From assembly GCF_964340395.1 (NCBI RefSeq), contig NC_135565.1, positions 10,477,742-10,541,741 of the forward strand: DNA of 64,000 nt. Direction: 5' to 3'. The notes below the pieces were generated by a model. It worked only from the letters and a program-made list of their open reading frames with translations, searched no databases and was not told where the DNA came from. Of the stretch, positions 25,741-37,330 are shown piece after piece. The stretch is from Glandiceps talaboti (lineage: Eukaryota; Hemichordata; Enteropneusta; Spengelidae). How positions within the stretch are numbered: position 1 is the first letter of the stretch; each line of letters starts with the position of its first letter. The position numbers were made by a program, and so were the translations under genes.

Positions 25741-27960
25741 ACCAAACCAATTTTTAAGAAGACTTCTCGGTTACAAAGCTTGGTAACTCTCTATACAGAC
25801 TGCTATAAGCCTCATCTACGGTACGGTGCACCCAGTCCATCTCAAAAAATTTCTAGATGAATTTGACAATTACCTTGATACGATATTAGACTGCAATGAA
25901 GCAGTTGTCGTATGCGGCGATTTCAACATTCAAGTCAACAAATGCGGAAGATCAAGCTGCCATCATATTCAACACGTACGATTCTAGGACAACTGCCCCC
26001 CGGACAACTGCCCTTCGGACAACTGCCCCCAGACTACTGCCCCCGAACGAAAAAAAAACTAGTATTACAGATGTACGGGTTTGTTATTCATTAAAAAGTC
26101 ACCGTCGGCAACTTACCGCCGCAATTTGCATACATTATACTCACTACATTCACATGTTTTACTCTATTGTTATCTGTGATAATTGTTACGTCATTCATAA
26201 ATGTCGGCATGATGATTTAACTTAGCGCAACCACAACGTCGACAGTATCAAGATTCTGCAGCCAGAATCCATGCAATAGTGCAAGATTTTGAAAATCGTC
26301 ACGTGCTAGATTTTCTTCGGGGAATAGCCCACAATTTACAGTTTTAAACACTGACTGATCATGATAAACCGAGCCGAGTCACCATTTACTGTCACCATTG
26401 AACTGATAATAAATAAATCTTTTCCAGTAAAAAAATGACTTCGTGTTTGTGTTTAGTGAGTATAATGTACGCAAATTGCGGCGGTAAGTTGCCGACGGTG
26501 ACTTTTTAATGAATGACAAACCCGTACAGCTGTAATACTATTTTTTTTTCATACATGCCCCTACTCACTAATCAGGAAATACCATTGGTCTTATGATAAC
26601 CAGAGATGTCTATAGGCTCGGCATCACTACACCAGAAAGCGATCACTTTATAGCGGACCATTGTTTTGTGATCACAAACCTTAGTAAAATTGGCCGACAA
26701 GTTGAAGTAAAATCAAAACCCGTAAAATGGAAAAGAAATACCCGTAAAATGGAAAAAAAAGCTCTTAGAAAGGATATACTTGCATCTTCACTATGTGATC
26801 AAACCATTCTGTCATGTAACAACTTAGACTATCTTGTTTCCATGTATGACGCTGTACTACACGAACTTCTCGATAAACAAGCACCCATGAAAACAAAACA
26901 GATCACAGTCAGGATTGATGATGAAATCAAACTAACGCGGTGATGATATAAGCAGCTACTAAAACTGTTCACACCTCGGACAGATAGTCAAACTGGTATA
27001 GTACGTTCTTTAGAGAAATGTATTTCTGATATTCAAACTTGGATGTTGAAGTATAGATTGAAGGTGTTATACTAGTATACTCTTTGGAACCAGGCAACAA
27101 CTTTTCAAGATTAGTTTTGACCATGTCACAGTTGGAAATGATAGAATCAAAATAGTCGATAATATTCGTAACCTTAGTGGTTGGTTAGATTCTAAGTTAT
27201 CCATGGATTATCATGTCAATCAAGTATCTAAACTGGTAATAACCCACAATTGATACAATTACACAAATATCTCTATCAAAGTGTAATATTAGTTCACTCA
27301 CTGACCAGTTGGCATCTGGTTTACACAAATACAATGTTGCCACAGCACTTATTTGACAAATTGCAACGCCTACAAAATAAAGCAGTGGTGTGTATTGTTA
27401 AAAGCTCGAAGAAATTTGATCGTGTGTCATAATCACTAATTGAGTTGCATTGGCTTCCTGTTAAGAGAATTCAATTACTTGCTTTCAAAAGCTCTGAACG
27501 GCAAGGCTCCGGTCGGTATACGTAACAGATATGATTGACGGAGTTCACAACGCCAATTATAAGAAGAAATAGTACTCACAATCTCGTACTTCCATGATCT
27601 TGTAATAAGTTGAATGACAGGGCTTTTGCCGTATGTAGTCCGAGACTGTGGAATTCCATTCCAGAAGAGTCCAAAATGTTTAGATGAAGTGGGATAAATT
27701 AAAAGACGGTTGAAGACGTACCTTTTTAAACTGTCTTACAACTTGTAACAGCTGATTTCCCCACCCCATGCATGTGTTTTTGTTTGTTTTTAAAAACAAC
27801 AACAATTTTTAGAAATTATTTTAATTTACTCATTTCACCTGGTATGTATTAATTGTTTTTTGTGTGGTATTTTTAATGCATCTTTTAATTTATTGTCCAG
27901 CGCTTTTGAATATTTTTAGAATAGAGGAAGCGCTTTAGAAATGAAGTAAAATAAATGTTA
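25740..27960 (+). mobile_element. CR1/L2-like LINE, internally deleted and interrupted
   Basis: The endonuclease part reads DEFDNYLDTILDCNEAVVVCG followed by DFN, then NAEDQAAIIFNT. It is interrupted at about 25984-26550 and resumes as PTH*SGNTIGLMITRD and SDHFIADHCFVI. Most of the reverse transcriptase is deleted near 26960. The C-terminal part remains (LEKCISDIQTWMLKYRL, NIRNLSGWLDSKLSMDYHVN, KLQRLQNKAV). The 3' end (AGCGCTTTAGAAATGAAG, then AATAAAT) is typical of CR1/L2-group tails. Confidence 0.85.
25984..26550. mobile_element. Foldback/TIR element inserted in the LINE
   Basis: Inverted repeats of about 95 bp at 26049-26144 and 26456-26550 match with only about five differences; both contain GTCACCGTCGGCAACTTACC. 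Left of the first arm are four short direct repeats of GGACAACTGCCCC type (about 25988-26045), which also interrupt the LINE reading and so came in with the insertion. The interior has no transposase frame. Confidence 0.9.
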
Positions 27961-28029
27961 AATACACATGAGAAGACCAATAGTGCAGTCGCAGTATCGC
28001 TTCAACAAATTGAAGAACAATTTAGCATA

Positions 28030-28033
<4 letters not shown>

Positions 28034-28088
<55 letters not shown>

Positions 28089-28140
28089 CAGAGAGACAGA
28101 GAGACAAAGAGAGACAGAGAAACAGACTGTGAGACAGACT
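28034..28140. repeat. (GA)n microsatellite with GACA tail
   Basis: A pure GA run of about 47 bp is followed by degenerate GAGACA units. Confidence 0.97.
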
Positions 28141-28773
28141 GACAAACAAGGGGAGTCAGAGGGAGGGACACAAAGGTATATAGACAGACTTACATGCATT
28201 TGAGAAGTATGCATTTGATAAGTATGGTTCTCAACACCACATATGAACTGAAAGTGTTTATATTGAGGGAAGGCTGACAAGTGATAATACTATTTCTAGA
28301 AATACAATTATGTAATAATAATTTCAGGCAATAGAAAGGGACATGGTCTGGTACAATATTACTTATATCTTGCTATTTACTGAAACCTGCCTAAACATCA
28401 GTAGTCAACCCCTACATCACAGACTGTTATACTACTGCATTGACATCATGAAGGCTTTTTCTCATAACTCTTTTTAGTACTTAGCACTATGGAAGAACGT
28501 GGAACTTCCATGTTAGCACCAACTCACCGAGATGGAACAAAGAACTGTGGCAAGCATTTATATTGACGAGTGGAACTTGTTACAAACAGGCTAAGTAAGA
28601 AAATGAATTGGATTAATAACTTTGACATGGTATGTTGGAAGTACAAAGTTTTATTTTTATTTTATTTCATTTTTTTTTAAATATTAGGAATACCTACGGG
28701 AACTAATCTCATTTACATGCTCCAAAACAAAGCAAAACGGAAACACGCACGCACGCACGCACGCGCACGCACG

Positions 28774-28816
<43 letters not shown>

Positions 28817-29854
28817 ATGGCTGGAAAAATACAATACAGTGCAACATAAAATAAGAACACAATCTAACTATGCAAAAACAGCACATCTCATTAAAGATAA
28901 ATACTTGGCTTCCATTGAAAAAATCAATGTCCGGAATCAGCAGAGCAATTTCATCAAAAAGTTTTCATGCACCTACACTAATAGGCGAATATTTAAAAAT
29001 GTTAGTAACAATAGTTGAAGGTCTTAAAAATTGAGAACAAACAAATGCAGAATTCTAATAAGCACATTAAACTTAAGAACTTAAAGTTAAGAACATCTAA
29101 CACATCATAAATTCCATCGGCACACTTATATATAAAAAATCCACCATATCAAGGTACTTACAACGTTGGGATACAGTTGTAATCTTAAAAACCGAACAAA
29201 TAAGTTCACAAATACTATGATTATAATTAATAGTAGATTAAATGGCAGAGATATATTTGAATCACTAGTGGGTAAATATATTTATATAGACGTACACATA
29301 GTATAGTAAATAAATCCAATCAAATAGATTTTTGGGTCCGCACCGAAAAATAAGAACCCCTAGCTTTCAATTTGTTGTTACATTACTTATGGGTAAAATC
29401 TACCTCTAATTAACATATATAATGTCTAAGTATTGGTATTTTAACAATTTTCAGTGAATATATTGTTGGTTGTCTGATCAAAAAGAATATACTCCTGTTA
29501 CAGCTAGTGTATCTTTAAAGGTTCTGAATTTCAGCGATAATAAATATCATCCCAACCCCCTAGTGTCGCAATCTTGCCGTCAGTGACATTGTGATTTTTT
29601 GTAACCGGAGGTAGAGGACGTCATTGGATTTGTGTCATATTCGGTCGGTGAGGTCTTGCGAATTAGATAGGATCACCATAATGGCGTGATGTTCACCAAG
29701 ACAATGACGTTGCTTAATGCTAAAAATGTAGAATACGCCATGACAGACGGATTCGCCCTAACTTTAGAATATCTGTGCTTCAGATGTGATTATAAATGAT
29801 TTGTGATCCTATTTCCTCGCCCGAGGTAAACGCATGCAGAAGAGCGTCATGTAC
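28141..29854. other. Non-coding; contains CACG/CA repeat
   Basis: No gene is recognised. A (CACG)n and (CA)n tract lies at 28744-28812. Confidence 0.5.
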
Positions 29855-32345
29855 AAAATTAGTCTAGTTCCTGATGGACCGTATTCCGTACTAGGTTATC
29901 TTCATACTGTATCGTCTAGTCAATCCCATTACTCTCACACAGAATTCACTGCTGCCTCCTGTAGCATTCATATAAACATGATGATGTCGTCGAGTCGCAC
30001 ATGATGTTAGTTTAAAGAGACTGGAGGTGGAGTCCTCAGGTTTGACATTTGCATATCAGTACCGTAGCCTGCAGGGGGGGGGGGGGGCAAGGGGAGCAGC
30101 TGCCCCCTGAAGTTTTGGCAAAAAAGAAATAAAAAAAGCTACTTTTTGAATACATAGGGGTGCTATTAAAATCGTTATTTACGTGACGATTCCTAGCATG
30201 CGCGATTTCAATGGATAGTTCACTAAAGTGACTGTACACTGACTCATGGCTAATATGTATCTTATAACGCTATTGTACGCTGGCTTAACTTTGAATTAAA
30301 TTGTGTCCTATTAAAAATTGTAACATTTTGCAGCAAATTAAAAAAAATTTGCGCGGGAAAGTACAAAAGAAGTGAGCACATGCACTGTGCATTTTCCGCG
30401 CGTAACAGTAGTCTTGAAAGTCTCCTTCATTTGAAGATAGCAAGTCGCAATTATAATGTCAGCGAGTGAAACAAAAAAAAAAGACGGAAAAAGTCGTTCA
30501 ACATGAGGTTGCCTGCTATGCTGCATGCAGTTACTCGTGACTCCGAAGATGCTCTCTATCTATTTACATCTTGTTCATTAAAACATTTCATGCTGATAAA
30601 ACGGCAGATCTCTTTTTGGAATATTTGGTGACCCTTAAAAAACTATTAAACTAGGTATGCAGTTTAAGATCCATTTTTTAAAGATATTGCTTTCAATAAT
30701 TGTGTTCGACGTTGTCTTTGGTTAAAATGTTGTTTGATATATTAAAGTATCTCATGGCACACTGACATTAGCGTTATTCTGTAATTCATTTTGAAGCGAC
30801 AATTTGCTATGGAAAGCATGGCCCTGAATTTGCAAACAGAACTGTACCTTCGACATCAAAATCCAAACTTCAATTTCCATTATAATGATAATGAAAACGA
30901 GAATTCACTGAGTTTACCTTGGGTTCGACATAAACGAGTTTTGGGAGCTCGGTAAAGAAAATGAATATTTTGTTGTGTTACTTATTTGAGAAAGCACCAT
31001 CCATTTTTTTTTACTTTGAATGTGACATCTTTTCGGCAACTACTTTGAAAGATACGACATCAGGCCAGAAAAAATGAAAAAGCTGTTCAACCTACCCATA
31101 TATGTTTTTCTGGTGATGGGCAATATATCCTCATGCGGGCTTCACATTTTATTTCAAAATTAAGGTTATTTCTTTATATTTTCTGAATAGTACATGTAAC
31201 AATATACATTTGAGTCTATTCCAAATTATATATCTTATACAGTGGTTTACTTGGCTCTGATGTTGCATACAAGCATGAATTGAGATTAATTATCCAATGT
31301 GCACTAAAAAGAATTGAACAAAAGTTTACGACCATTGTGCCATCAAAAGTCTGAAAGTCTTAAAATGTTTTGCTCTTTATTCGAGATTTTTTGGAACGAA
31401 ATTAAACTTTAGGAGAAGTCATTTACCATGTTCACATCCGCATAATATCTTTCAGCGTTGCCACTTCCAGATAATATGTAATACATAACATAATTGTTTC
31501 AATTCTGGTATTTTATTATGGCTATGGTTTGATATTTTATGCGTCTAAATGGCCTCCTACACTGTCTTATTTTCAATTTTTTCACATTTGGAGTTGTCTC
31601 CTTCCAATGAATCCTTGTACCATATGATTTTATATCTCCACTGTAGTGTAGGTGACAGAAGCCTGAGAAGGGGTGGCTAAAGTAATGCTTGAATTTCAAT
31701 TGGCGGGGCTTAACATTTTGTGAGAAGGGTGCGAGGAACTTCACCATTTGTTTAACCGTAAATTGAGTACATTTCCTAACTGTAGCTATGCAGACAAATT
31801 GCATGAGATAGTATCAAGATGACTGAATAAGTTCTATCTAAACTCGACCTGATATTTTGCTGTCATTATATATGGTTTGTTTTATCCTTGTCAAAAAATG
31901 AAATCGACCTACTTACCCAATGTGATGGGTTAGGTTACCCGTTGACAAGCATTTTTTTATGTTTTCTGACCTTACATATAATATTTAATTGCGTATGCTA
32001 AAATATATATTATGTAAATTGCATGTACATTTATGTAAATTAGCACTTTTCTAAATTTTAAATGCATGATTGCACCAAGACAAAGTTCTGCCCCCCTTGG
32101 CAATTTGGTCAGGCTACGGCCCTGCATATCATATCAGTCCTAGAAACATGAGAACAATGATGACAGCCTGTCAATTTGTGATGGATTACTACTGACATGC
32201 GCCGTTCGCGCTTCGCCCACCGTGGGGTTGAACCACAATTAACGCCATGAGTAACATGATTGATTAGACGGTATAGTATGAAGATAACGTAGTATACGTA
32301 TGAAATGCGGTCCGTCAGGAACTAGACTAATACAAAATATACATT
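29855..32345. mobile_element. Older TIR element split by a hAT-like insertion
   Basis: The left segment at about 29860-29935 (TTAGTCTAGTTCCTGATGGA..ATCTTCATACTGTATCGTCT) is the inverted, diverged match of about 32262-32335 (AGACGGTATAGTATGAAGAT..TCAGGAACTAGACTAA). Removing the 2065-bp inner element leaves an element of about 420 bp. I cannot fix its exact ends. Confidence 0.7.
30059..32123. mobile_element. hAT-like DNA element, 2065 bp
   Basis: Flanked by the 8-bp direct repeat GCATATCA at 30051-30058 and 32124-32131, the target-duplication size of hAT transposons. The termini are short imperfect inverted repeats: GTACCGTAGCCTG plus a G tract at the left, and AGGGCCGTAGCCTG on the opposite strand at the right. 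This matches the CCGTAGCC type common at hAT ends. No transposase frame survives, so it is non-autonomous or decayed. Confidence 0.82.
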
Positions 32346-32356
32346 AAGGAAGCATA

Positions 32357-32707
32357 AGGCCTAATTATGTGGTTCCGATTACCCTCAATTTTGGAATAAG
32401 TGGGGTAGGTAGATTTTTTATATTCATATATTATATATAGTTTTTTTTTTCTGTGTAAGTGTCTAGTTCAGGTTTTCCATTTTTATCCAAATGGTATATG
32501 TGTTGTTTATTTCTCCCTATCAGATGTACAGCCATTACAGATTGGAAGAACAGTTTTATTTTGTCTTTTTAAGTTGATTTCCACATCCACTATATTTCTC
32601 GTGACTTATTATTTTTCTCTCGAATACGTACACAAACGTTTAGGGTCGGCAGTGGAAAGCTAGGTGTGGTCGGGTAACCGGAACCAATTAATTTTGTTTA
32701 CGCCTAA
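32357..32707. mobile_element. MITE family 1, copy 2, adjacent to GPCR stop
   Basis: A full-length copy of about 350 bp. The left end GGCCTAATTATGTGGTTCCG and the right end (complement GGCGTAAAC..TTGGTTCCGGTTACC) form imperfect inverted termini. The right edge is only 11 bp past the GPCR stop codon. On the minus strand it offers AATAAA hexamers near 32507-32513 and 32564-32570. Confidence 0.88.
32507..32570 (-). promoter_or_regulatory. Candidate poly(A) signals for the GPCR, inside a MITE
   Basis: Read on the minus strand, two AATAAA hexamers lie about 150-215 bp past the stop codon, and both belong to the MITE. No hexamer lies in the 11 bp between the stop and the MITE. Their use is inferred. 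Confidence 0.4.
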
Positions 32708-32718
32708 CAAGGAGTTGT

Positions 32719-33753
32719 TCAGGTTTGTTGATCCCCCGTATCGCAAAATCTTTTCTTGACATGTTTTTGAAACGTTTTTGATTGAAATGAGTAGATAATA
32801 GGATTGGTGGAACTTCCTAGCATCCAAAAACTTGCTAACGCGTGTACAACAAAAGGGGACTCGGTTCCAAACTTATGTCCTGTTATTAAGATATGTATGT
32901 ACATGATCACATTTGGCAGGTAGATGACGAAAAACACTGTGACGAGTGAAACGCAAATTTTGCTCGTCGCCATGTTATTACTTGCATTGTGTGGACCATC
33001 TTCATTCGCTGACCCAAGGTAATTTCCATCATGGGCGTGAACCGCTGTCTGAGATGATTTAAACTTCCAGAAAATGTAGCCGTAGCAGATGACCATAACG
33101 ATGAGCGAGATGGTGACAGCGATTGGTAAAACAGGATTTACTTCTTTGCCACTACGTTCAACGGCAGAGAAGACAAGACACAGCCTCCCTATATTTCTCC
33201 CCAATACACAATAGATAGCGTATGCACAACCAACTGCGTAACTAAACACTACACAGCAAATCACCAGTCGCTCTCTTTGCTTACCGAATTGCAAACGGCC
33301 GCTCACGATAACAGCACGTGATATACTCAGTGTGTTCAATGTTGTCAGACTTGCGGCTAAGTTGAAGTTGTAAGCAAACGCCTCAAGAGAACACCAGTCA
33401 AGATTTAATCGTTCACATACCTTGTAAGATTCGCTTAATACGAGGATGCCGCTACGAAGGTGAAGCGGTGCACTAACCGAACAGGCGATTAGATCAACGA
33501 AAGATAGGCTGGCTATTTGAAAGTTGAATGGCTTCCTGAGCGTCTTCACGAATCCTACACAATATATAACAGCAACGTTTCCGATGGTTCCAACGGTAAT
33601 TGTGAACAGCAAAATTAACAAGCTTAAGACCACGAAAAACTTGTCACCGCTGGTCTCGGTAACAAAAAGAGTCCCACCTCTGTCTCTTTTGATGAAGGTA
33701 GCATTTACCAAAAGATCGAAATCTCCACAGTTGTCAAGCGAAGTGTCATTCAT
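32719..33753 (-). CDS. Rhodopsin-family (class A) G-protein-coupled receptor, 344 aa
   Basis: An intact single-exon receptor expected in the plasma membrane. The ATG is supported by an in-frame TAA at 33763-33765 and an A at -3. The N-terminus has two N-glycosylation sequons (N2, N17). Seven hydrophobic segments are visible, TM1 at about 38-66 and TM7 at about 300-322. Class A landmarks: N59 in TIGNV (TM1), D87 in LSFVDL (TM2), C121 and C192 for the TM3-ECL2 disulfide, S135, P280 in IYLPN (TM6), NPIIY at 317-321 and the basic helix 8 KTFQKHVKKRF. Unusual: the TM3 E/DRY motif is ISR at 144-146 (R146 kept, acid lost), and the TM6 toggle Trp is Tyr278. The ligand and subfamily are not recognisable, so it is an orphan. 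A MITE begins 11 bp downstream. Confidence 0.93.
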   Translation of the reverse strand: MNDTSLDNCGDFDLLVNATFIKRDRGGTLFVTETSGDKFFVVLSLLILLFTITVGTIGNVAVIYCVGFVKTLRKPFNFQIASLSFVDLIACSVSAPLHLRSGILVLSESYKVCERLNLDWCSLEAFAYNFNLAASLTTLNTLSISRAVIVSGRLQFGKQRERLVICCVVFSYAVGCAYAIYCVLGRNIGRLCLVFSAVERSGKEVNPVLPIAVTISLIVMVICYGYIFWKFKSSQTAVHAHDGNYLGSANEDGPHNASNNMATSKICVSLVTVFFVIYLPNVIMYIHILITGHKFGTESPFVVHALASFWMLGSSTNPIIYSFQSKTFQKHVKKRFCDTGDQQT

Positions 33754-33941
33754 GATAAAATGTTATTCCTATGTTTACAGGAGGTGTTACTTCGTATTGT
33801 CCAACGATCATAATGTCTACATGGACACGTCAAGCTGACGACAATATTTGTTATTTCTCAAAGTGCGTATTTGTAACTTAGCAACATAATATATATACTC
33901 ACACAGAAATCATAGTCTAAAGGCCATGTATTGTAAACTTA

Positions 33942-34919
33942 GGCTAGGGTCAGAATTTACGGCGGGGGGGGGGAGCTGGGGAGAAATTATTTTGGCCCCC
34001 CTTCACGCTCTTAGAAAAAAAATCATGCCTCCCCCGAAATAAACCCAAGGATTTTCGTAGCCCCCCCCCTCCCGGCTACGCATATTTTAATAGGTGTAAT
34101 TATACAGTACCCCCACCCTCCACTTCAGAGATGTACATTCACTCTACATTAAACTAACAGTGTAAAATCAACTTCAGCGTCCATACATAACATTGGGAGA
34201 TTTCTTTACAACTATATGTGGTCTTTGAGGAAAAAGGTCTCACATTGCGCTGTACTTGGAGATACTTAGTCAGCAGGGTTTTATCTTTCAATGTTGATTC
34301 GCGGCAGAAAAAAAAACCCCCACATTATCGAAAGCCATACTTGAAAATTATCTTCAATACCCAAATCTTACTAGAGTCAATGAATTATTATACAACTGTT
34401 TGGCTATATTAAACTAACATTAATTACCCACACTTTAACTTACCTATTCAGAGATATTTAGGCTGACACACACATATTTGCTTGGCTATTGACTGCCTTA
34501 TAATTAAGTGTATGGTAGGTAAATGAAGTGTACAATTTTGCAAACTACAAGGTAAACGACTGCTCCTGAGGTTTGATAGTTCAAAAAGGTCTCCAGAGAG
34601 AGAGGGTGAGAGAGAGAGAGATACATACATACATACATACATACATACATACATACATACAGACAGACAGACAGAGGAAGGCATACACATACATTCGCAT
34701 GGCTGTCACCAACTCATCACTGACAATAGGGTTCAGAAGGTATTCGGAAAACGACCGCCCCTGAGGTTTAATTTGGCTCAAATCAAATCAAAATATTTTT
34801 GGGACCCCTTTCAGACCATCAGAATTTTCATGGCCCCTTCTTTGAACCCTCAATTGTTTTCATGCCTCCCCCCCCCCGTTTCTCCCCAGGCCCCCTTGCC
34901 GTAAATTCTGACCTCAGCC
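33942..34919. mobile_element. TIR element with TTA target duplication (978 bp)
   Basis: Left terminus GGCTAGGGTCAGAATTTACG and right terminus (opposite strand) GGCTGAGGTCAGAATTTACG are near-perfect inverted repeats. Both continue into G-rich tracts. TTA is repeated directly at 33939-33941 and 34920-34922; a 3-bp TWA duplication is the hallmark of PIF/Harbinger elements. The interior contains GA and CATA/GACA microsatellites (34598-34676) and no transposase. Confidence 0.85.
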
Positions 34920-34922
34920 TTA

Positions 34923-35088
34923 TACGTCATTAATTTTAGTTACATATATGCGCACACACTGCTACTTTTGTCTGTGACTTCTTTTTTACGTAGGACTTTT
35001 TCTTTTGTAACTAAGAATTTGGGATATTTATAGGTTTGTGAGTTTTAACTTTTACCTGTTATCATTTTGCGTGCTTTTTTATTTGTCT
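34923..35088. other. Short non-coding spacer
   Basis: Nothing is recognised. Confidence 0.4.
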
Positions 35089-35441
35089 TTAAAAGTGATC
35101 ATATGGATGACGATTGGATATTTAATTTAGATTTTATTTCGTAAAAACAATGTTATCATGGCGTCCTACTTGACAAATCAGTGTGAAACAAAATATAGCA
35201 AGACCTTGTTTGTAATTACTCAGTAAATTGCAGAATGTGTGAAATCTTTGTTATTATAAATACAATAACAAACAAACCTTTTTTTCATAATTTTTAGCTT
35301 TTTTTGCAACGTACTGAGTTACAAACACAGACTTGGTCTATGTTGTGTCACTTTGATTTCAAGTGGGAAGTCATGATAAAATTGTTTTTATAAATTAAAA
35401 ATCCAAAATAAATACCCAATCCTCGTCCATATATGGCCACT
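35089..35441. mobile_element. Hairpin MITE family 3, copy 2
   Basis: Same architecture as 15096-15447. The left arm is AAAAGTGATCATATGGATGA, and the right arm carries AATAAATACCCAATCCTCGT then CCATATATGGCCACT. The arms are complementary over most of about 150 bp. Confidence 0.88.
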
Positions 35442-35464
35442 ACTGGATAGTTCTTTAAGCATAT

Positions 35465-35707
35465 AAACACTTGTCTCCCAAGAAGTCCAGTGAGAGCCAT
35501 CCCTCATGGGTTCAGTGTTAATGCAGGAGGAAACCGGAGTACCTTGGGAAGACCTGCGTTGTTCAGTAGAGTCAAACTGAATGACACTCTTCGTACTTAC
35601 AGAATGGTAAATTTAATCGAACCCTGAATAGGAAGGGGGGGGGGGTCGAACCCCGTCCGCAGTGGTAAGAGGCAATTGGTTTAACCACTTGGCCACCGAC
35701 AACCCCT
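35465..35707 (-). mobile_element. tRNA-derived SINE
   Basis: On the minus strand the head reads GGTGGCCAAGTGGTTAAACC (RNA polymerase III A box) and, about 40 bp on, GGGGTTCGACCCC (B box), as in a tRNA-derived promoter. The body contains a core that recurs at 61190-61290 (plus-strand reading GGTTCAGTGTTAATGCAGGA then GGAAACC). It does not fold as an intact tRNA, so it is a SINE head. Confidence 0.78.
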
Positions 35708-37330
35708 TTCATACTTGCATGTAGTTTCTATGGTAATTTGTATTCATTATAAACACTTTATTGAGTGTCCATATTATATTTACGTGTTTATCACATGCCT
35801 TTGTTTGTCACTATACTAGCTCTGCTATTTCATGATCCCTTTTGACGTGTATATACCGAAATCTGTTTGTTCTTATGGTTCTTTTTTTATCACAATGCTA
35901 CATAAACGCTATTATTAGTATCATTAATTGAAACCTTATTAAAAGTGAAAAAATGTTGTTGCTTTAATTATAGAATATTATAATTTGACGAGAGGGAATT
36001 GAAATAAGACCATTGGGGCATTGACATACAAGGTAAATTGGCATTGAAAGCAGCACTGACTAGTGTCACCTGATAATTTACTTTACATGTGGTAACATGT
36101 ACATAACGTAAATTATTTCGTAACGATATGTTAAGATAACGGTAGCTCGTTCAAAGGAAGTTGGTGTAAGTTATTTGTCAAGGCAGACATTATAATGTAG
36201 TAAAGATCGATAAATAAAATGTACCTTATGTTTGAGTTTTTGTTGTGACAAACGACGCCTTCGTCATCAATACCGGGTGATAAGGTCATAGAGACTTGTG
36301 AACTAATTAATTAGTATTATGAGTACTAAATTTTGTGACTTGTTGACATGTTAAGTTGTTGATGACATATAGAACTGTTGTCATGGAAACTACAGTTCAA
36401 ATGAAGGGAAATCTTATTATAGCGATTAAGGCAAGACTTGTCCTTGTCGATGGCGATAATTCGGGGTTTTCGTCAATGAAAACAAGTTGAAGAACGTGTA
36501 AAAGAATAAAAAATCAAAGCAACAAACAAACAAAAGAAAAAAATGGAGTCCTTTAGGATTATTTTTAATTTACCTCGGGGCTAGTGTAGTGATACGGTTA
36601 CAGGATATATAATATCATTGTGAGTGATTCAGTTCTTCTCAAGGAAGTGAACAACAATAGGTTGTTCCATGTCGTGTAGTCAATAATTTCTCACTGCCTT
36701 CAAACTCAGTGTGTGTCGTTTCTAAAAGACCATGCAGTAAGAACATTTCACTTATTTCTCACACCTTGAAATAAAAACATGCACACAGTGATAAACAGAT
36801 AAAAGATAGTATAAAATAGTCCAGTAAATCTACCGAATGACCCACCACTAATTGGAACACACACAAAGTCTGACAGTGCTGTTGTACTCCTTAAATATAG
36901 CAAAATGACATGATATAAGAGTAGACAAAAATCGAAAGATGTGTATTTTTTGACGTATTTCTATAAAAACCGTATATATCCAGACTAGATTTAACAAACA
37001 GGCCAGACTTCACAACTGATAATTGACCCAGAACATAAAGTTTTGATAACTTCCAACACTTCAACAATTAATATAAATGGGCTGGGTAAATTTGTCACCG
37101 ATTTAGTCACATTTTAAATGCATTGGGCAAAGCATCATGAGAAAATACAAAATGGCTGCAAAGAGAAGTTAAACATGGCAATAGGAGAGTATCAGAAACT
37201 CGTTAGTGAACTGATTAATCTTGTTTTTGTGCCCACTGTCACTAATCAAATACAAATTAAGACATTGGACATCTTGTTATCAATCTCTAATACAGGATGT
37301 CAGTGGCAATGAAGTACAGAAAACAGTTAA
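35708..37330. other. Non-coding, no gene recognised
   Basis: AT-rich sequence with only short frames and no known motif. Confidence 0.5.

Noticed and set aside
30059-32123. hAT transposase gene inside the hAT-like element
   Set aside because: Only short frames (such as 31499-31804 minus) without transposase motifs were seen.
35632-35707. Functional tRNA gene on the minus strand
   Set aside because: A and B boxes are present, but the acceptor and anticodon stems do not form, and the sequence continues into a SINE core found elsewhere.
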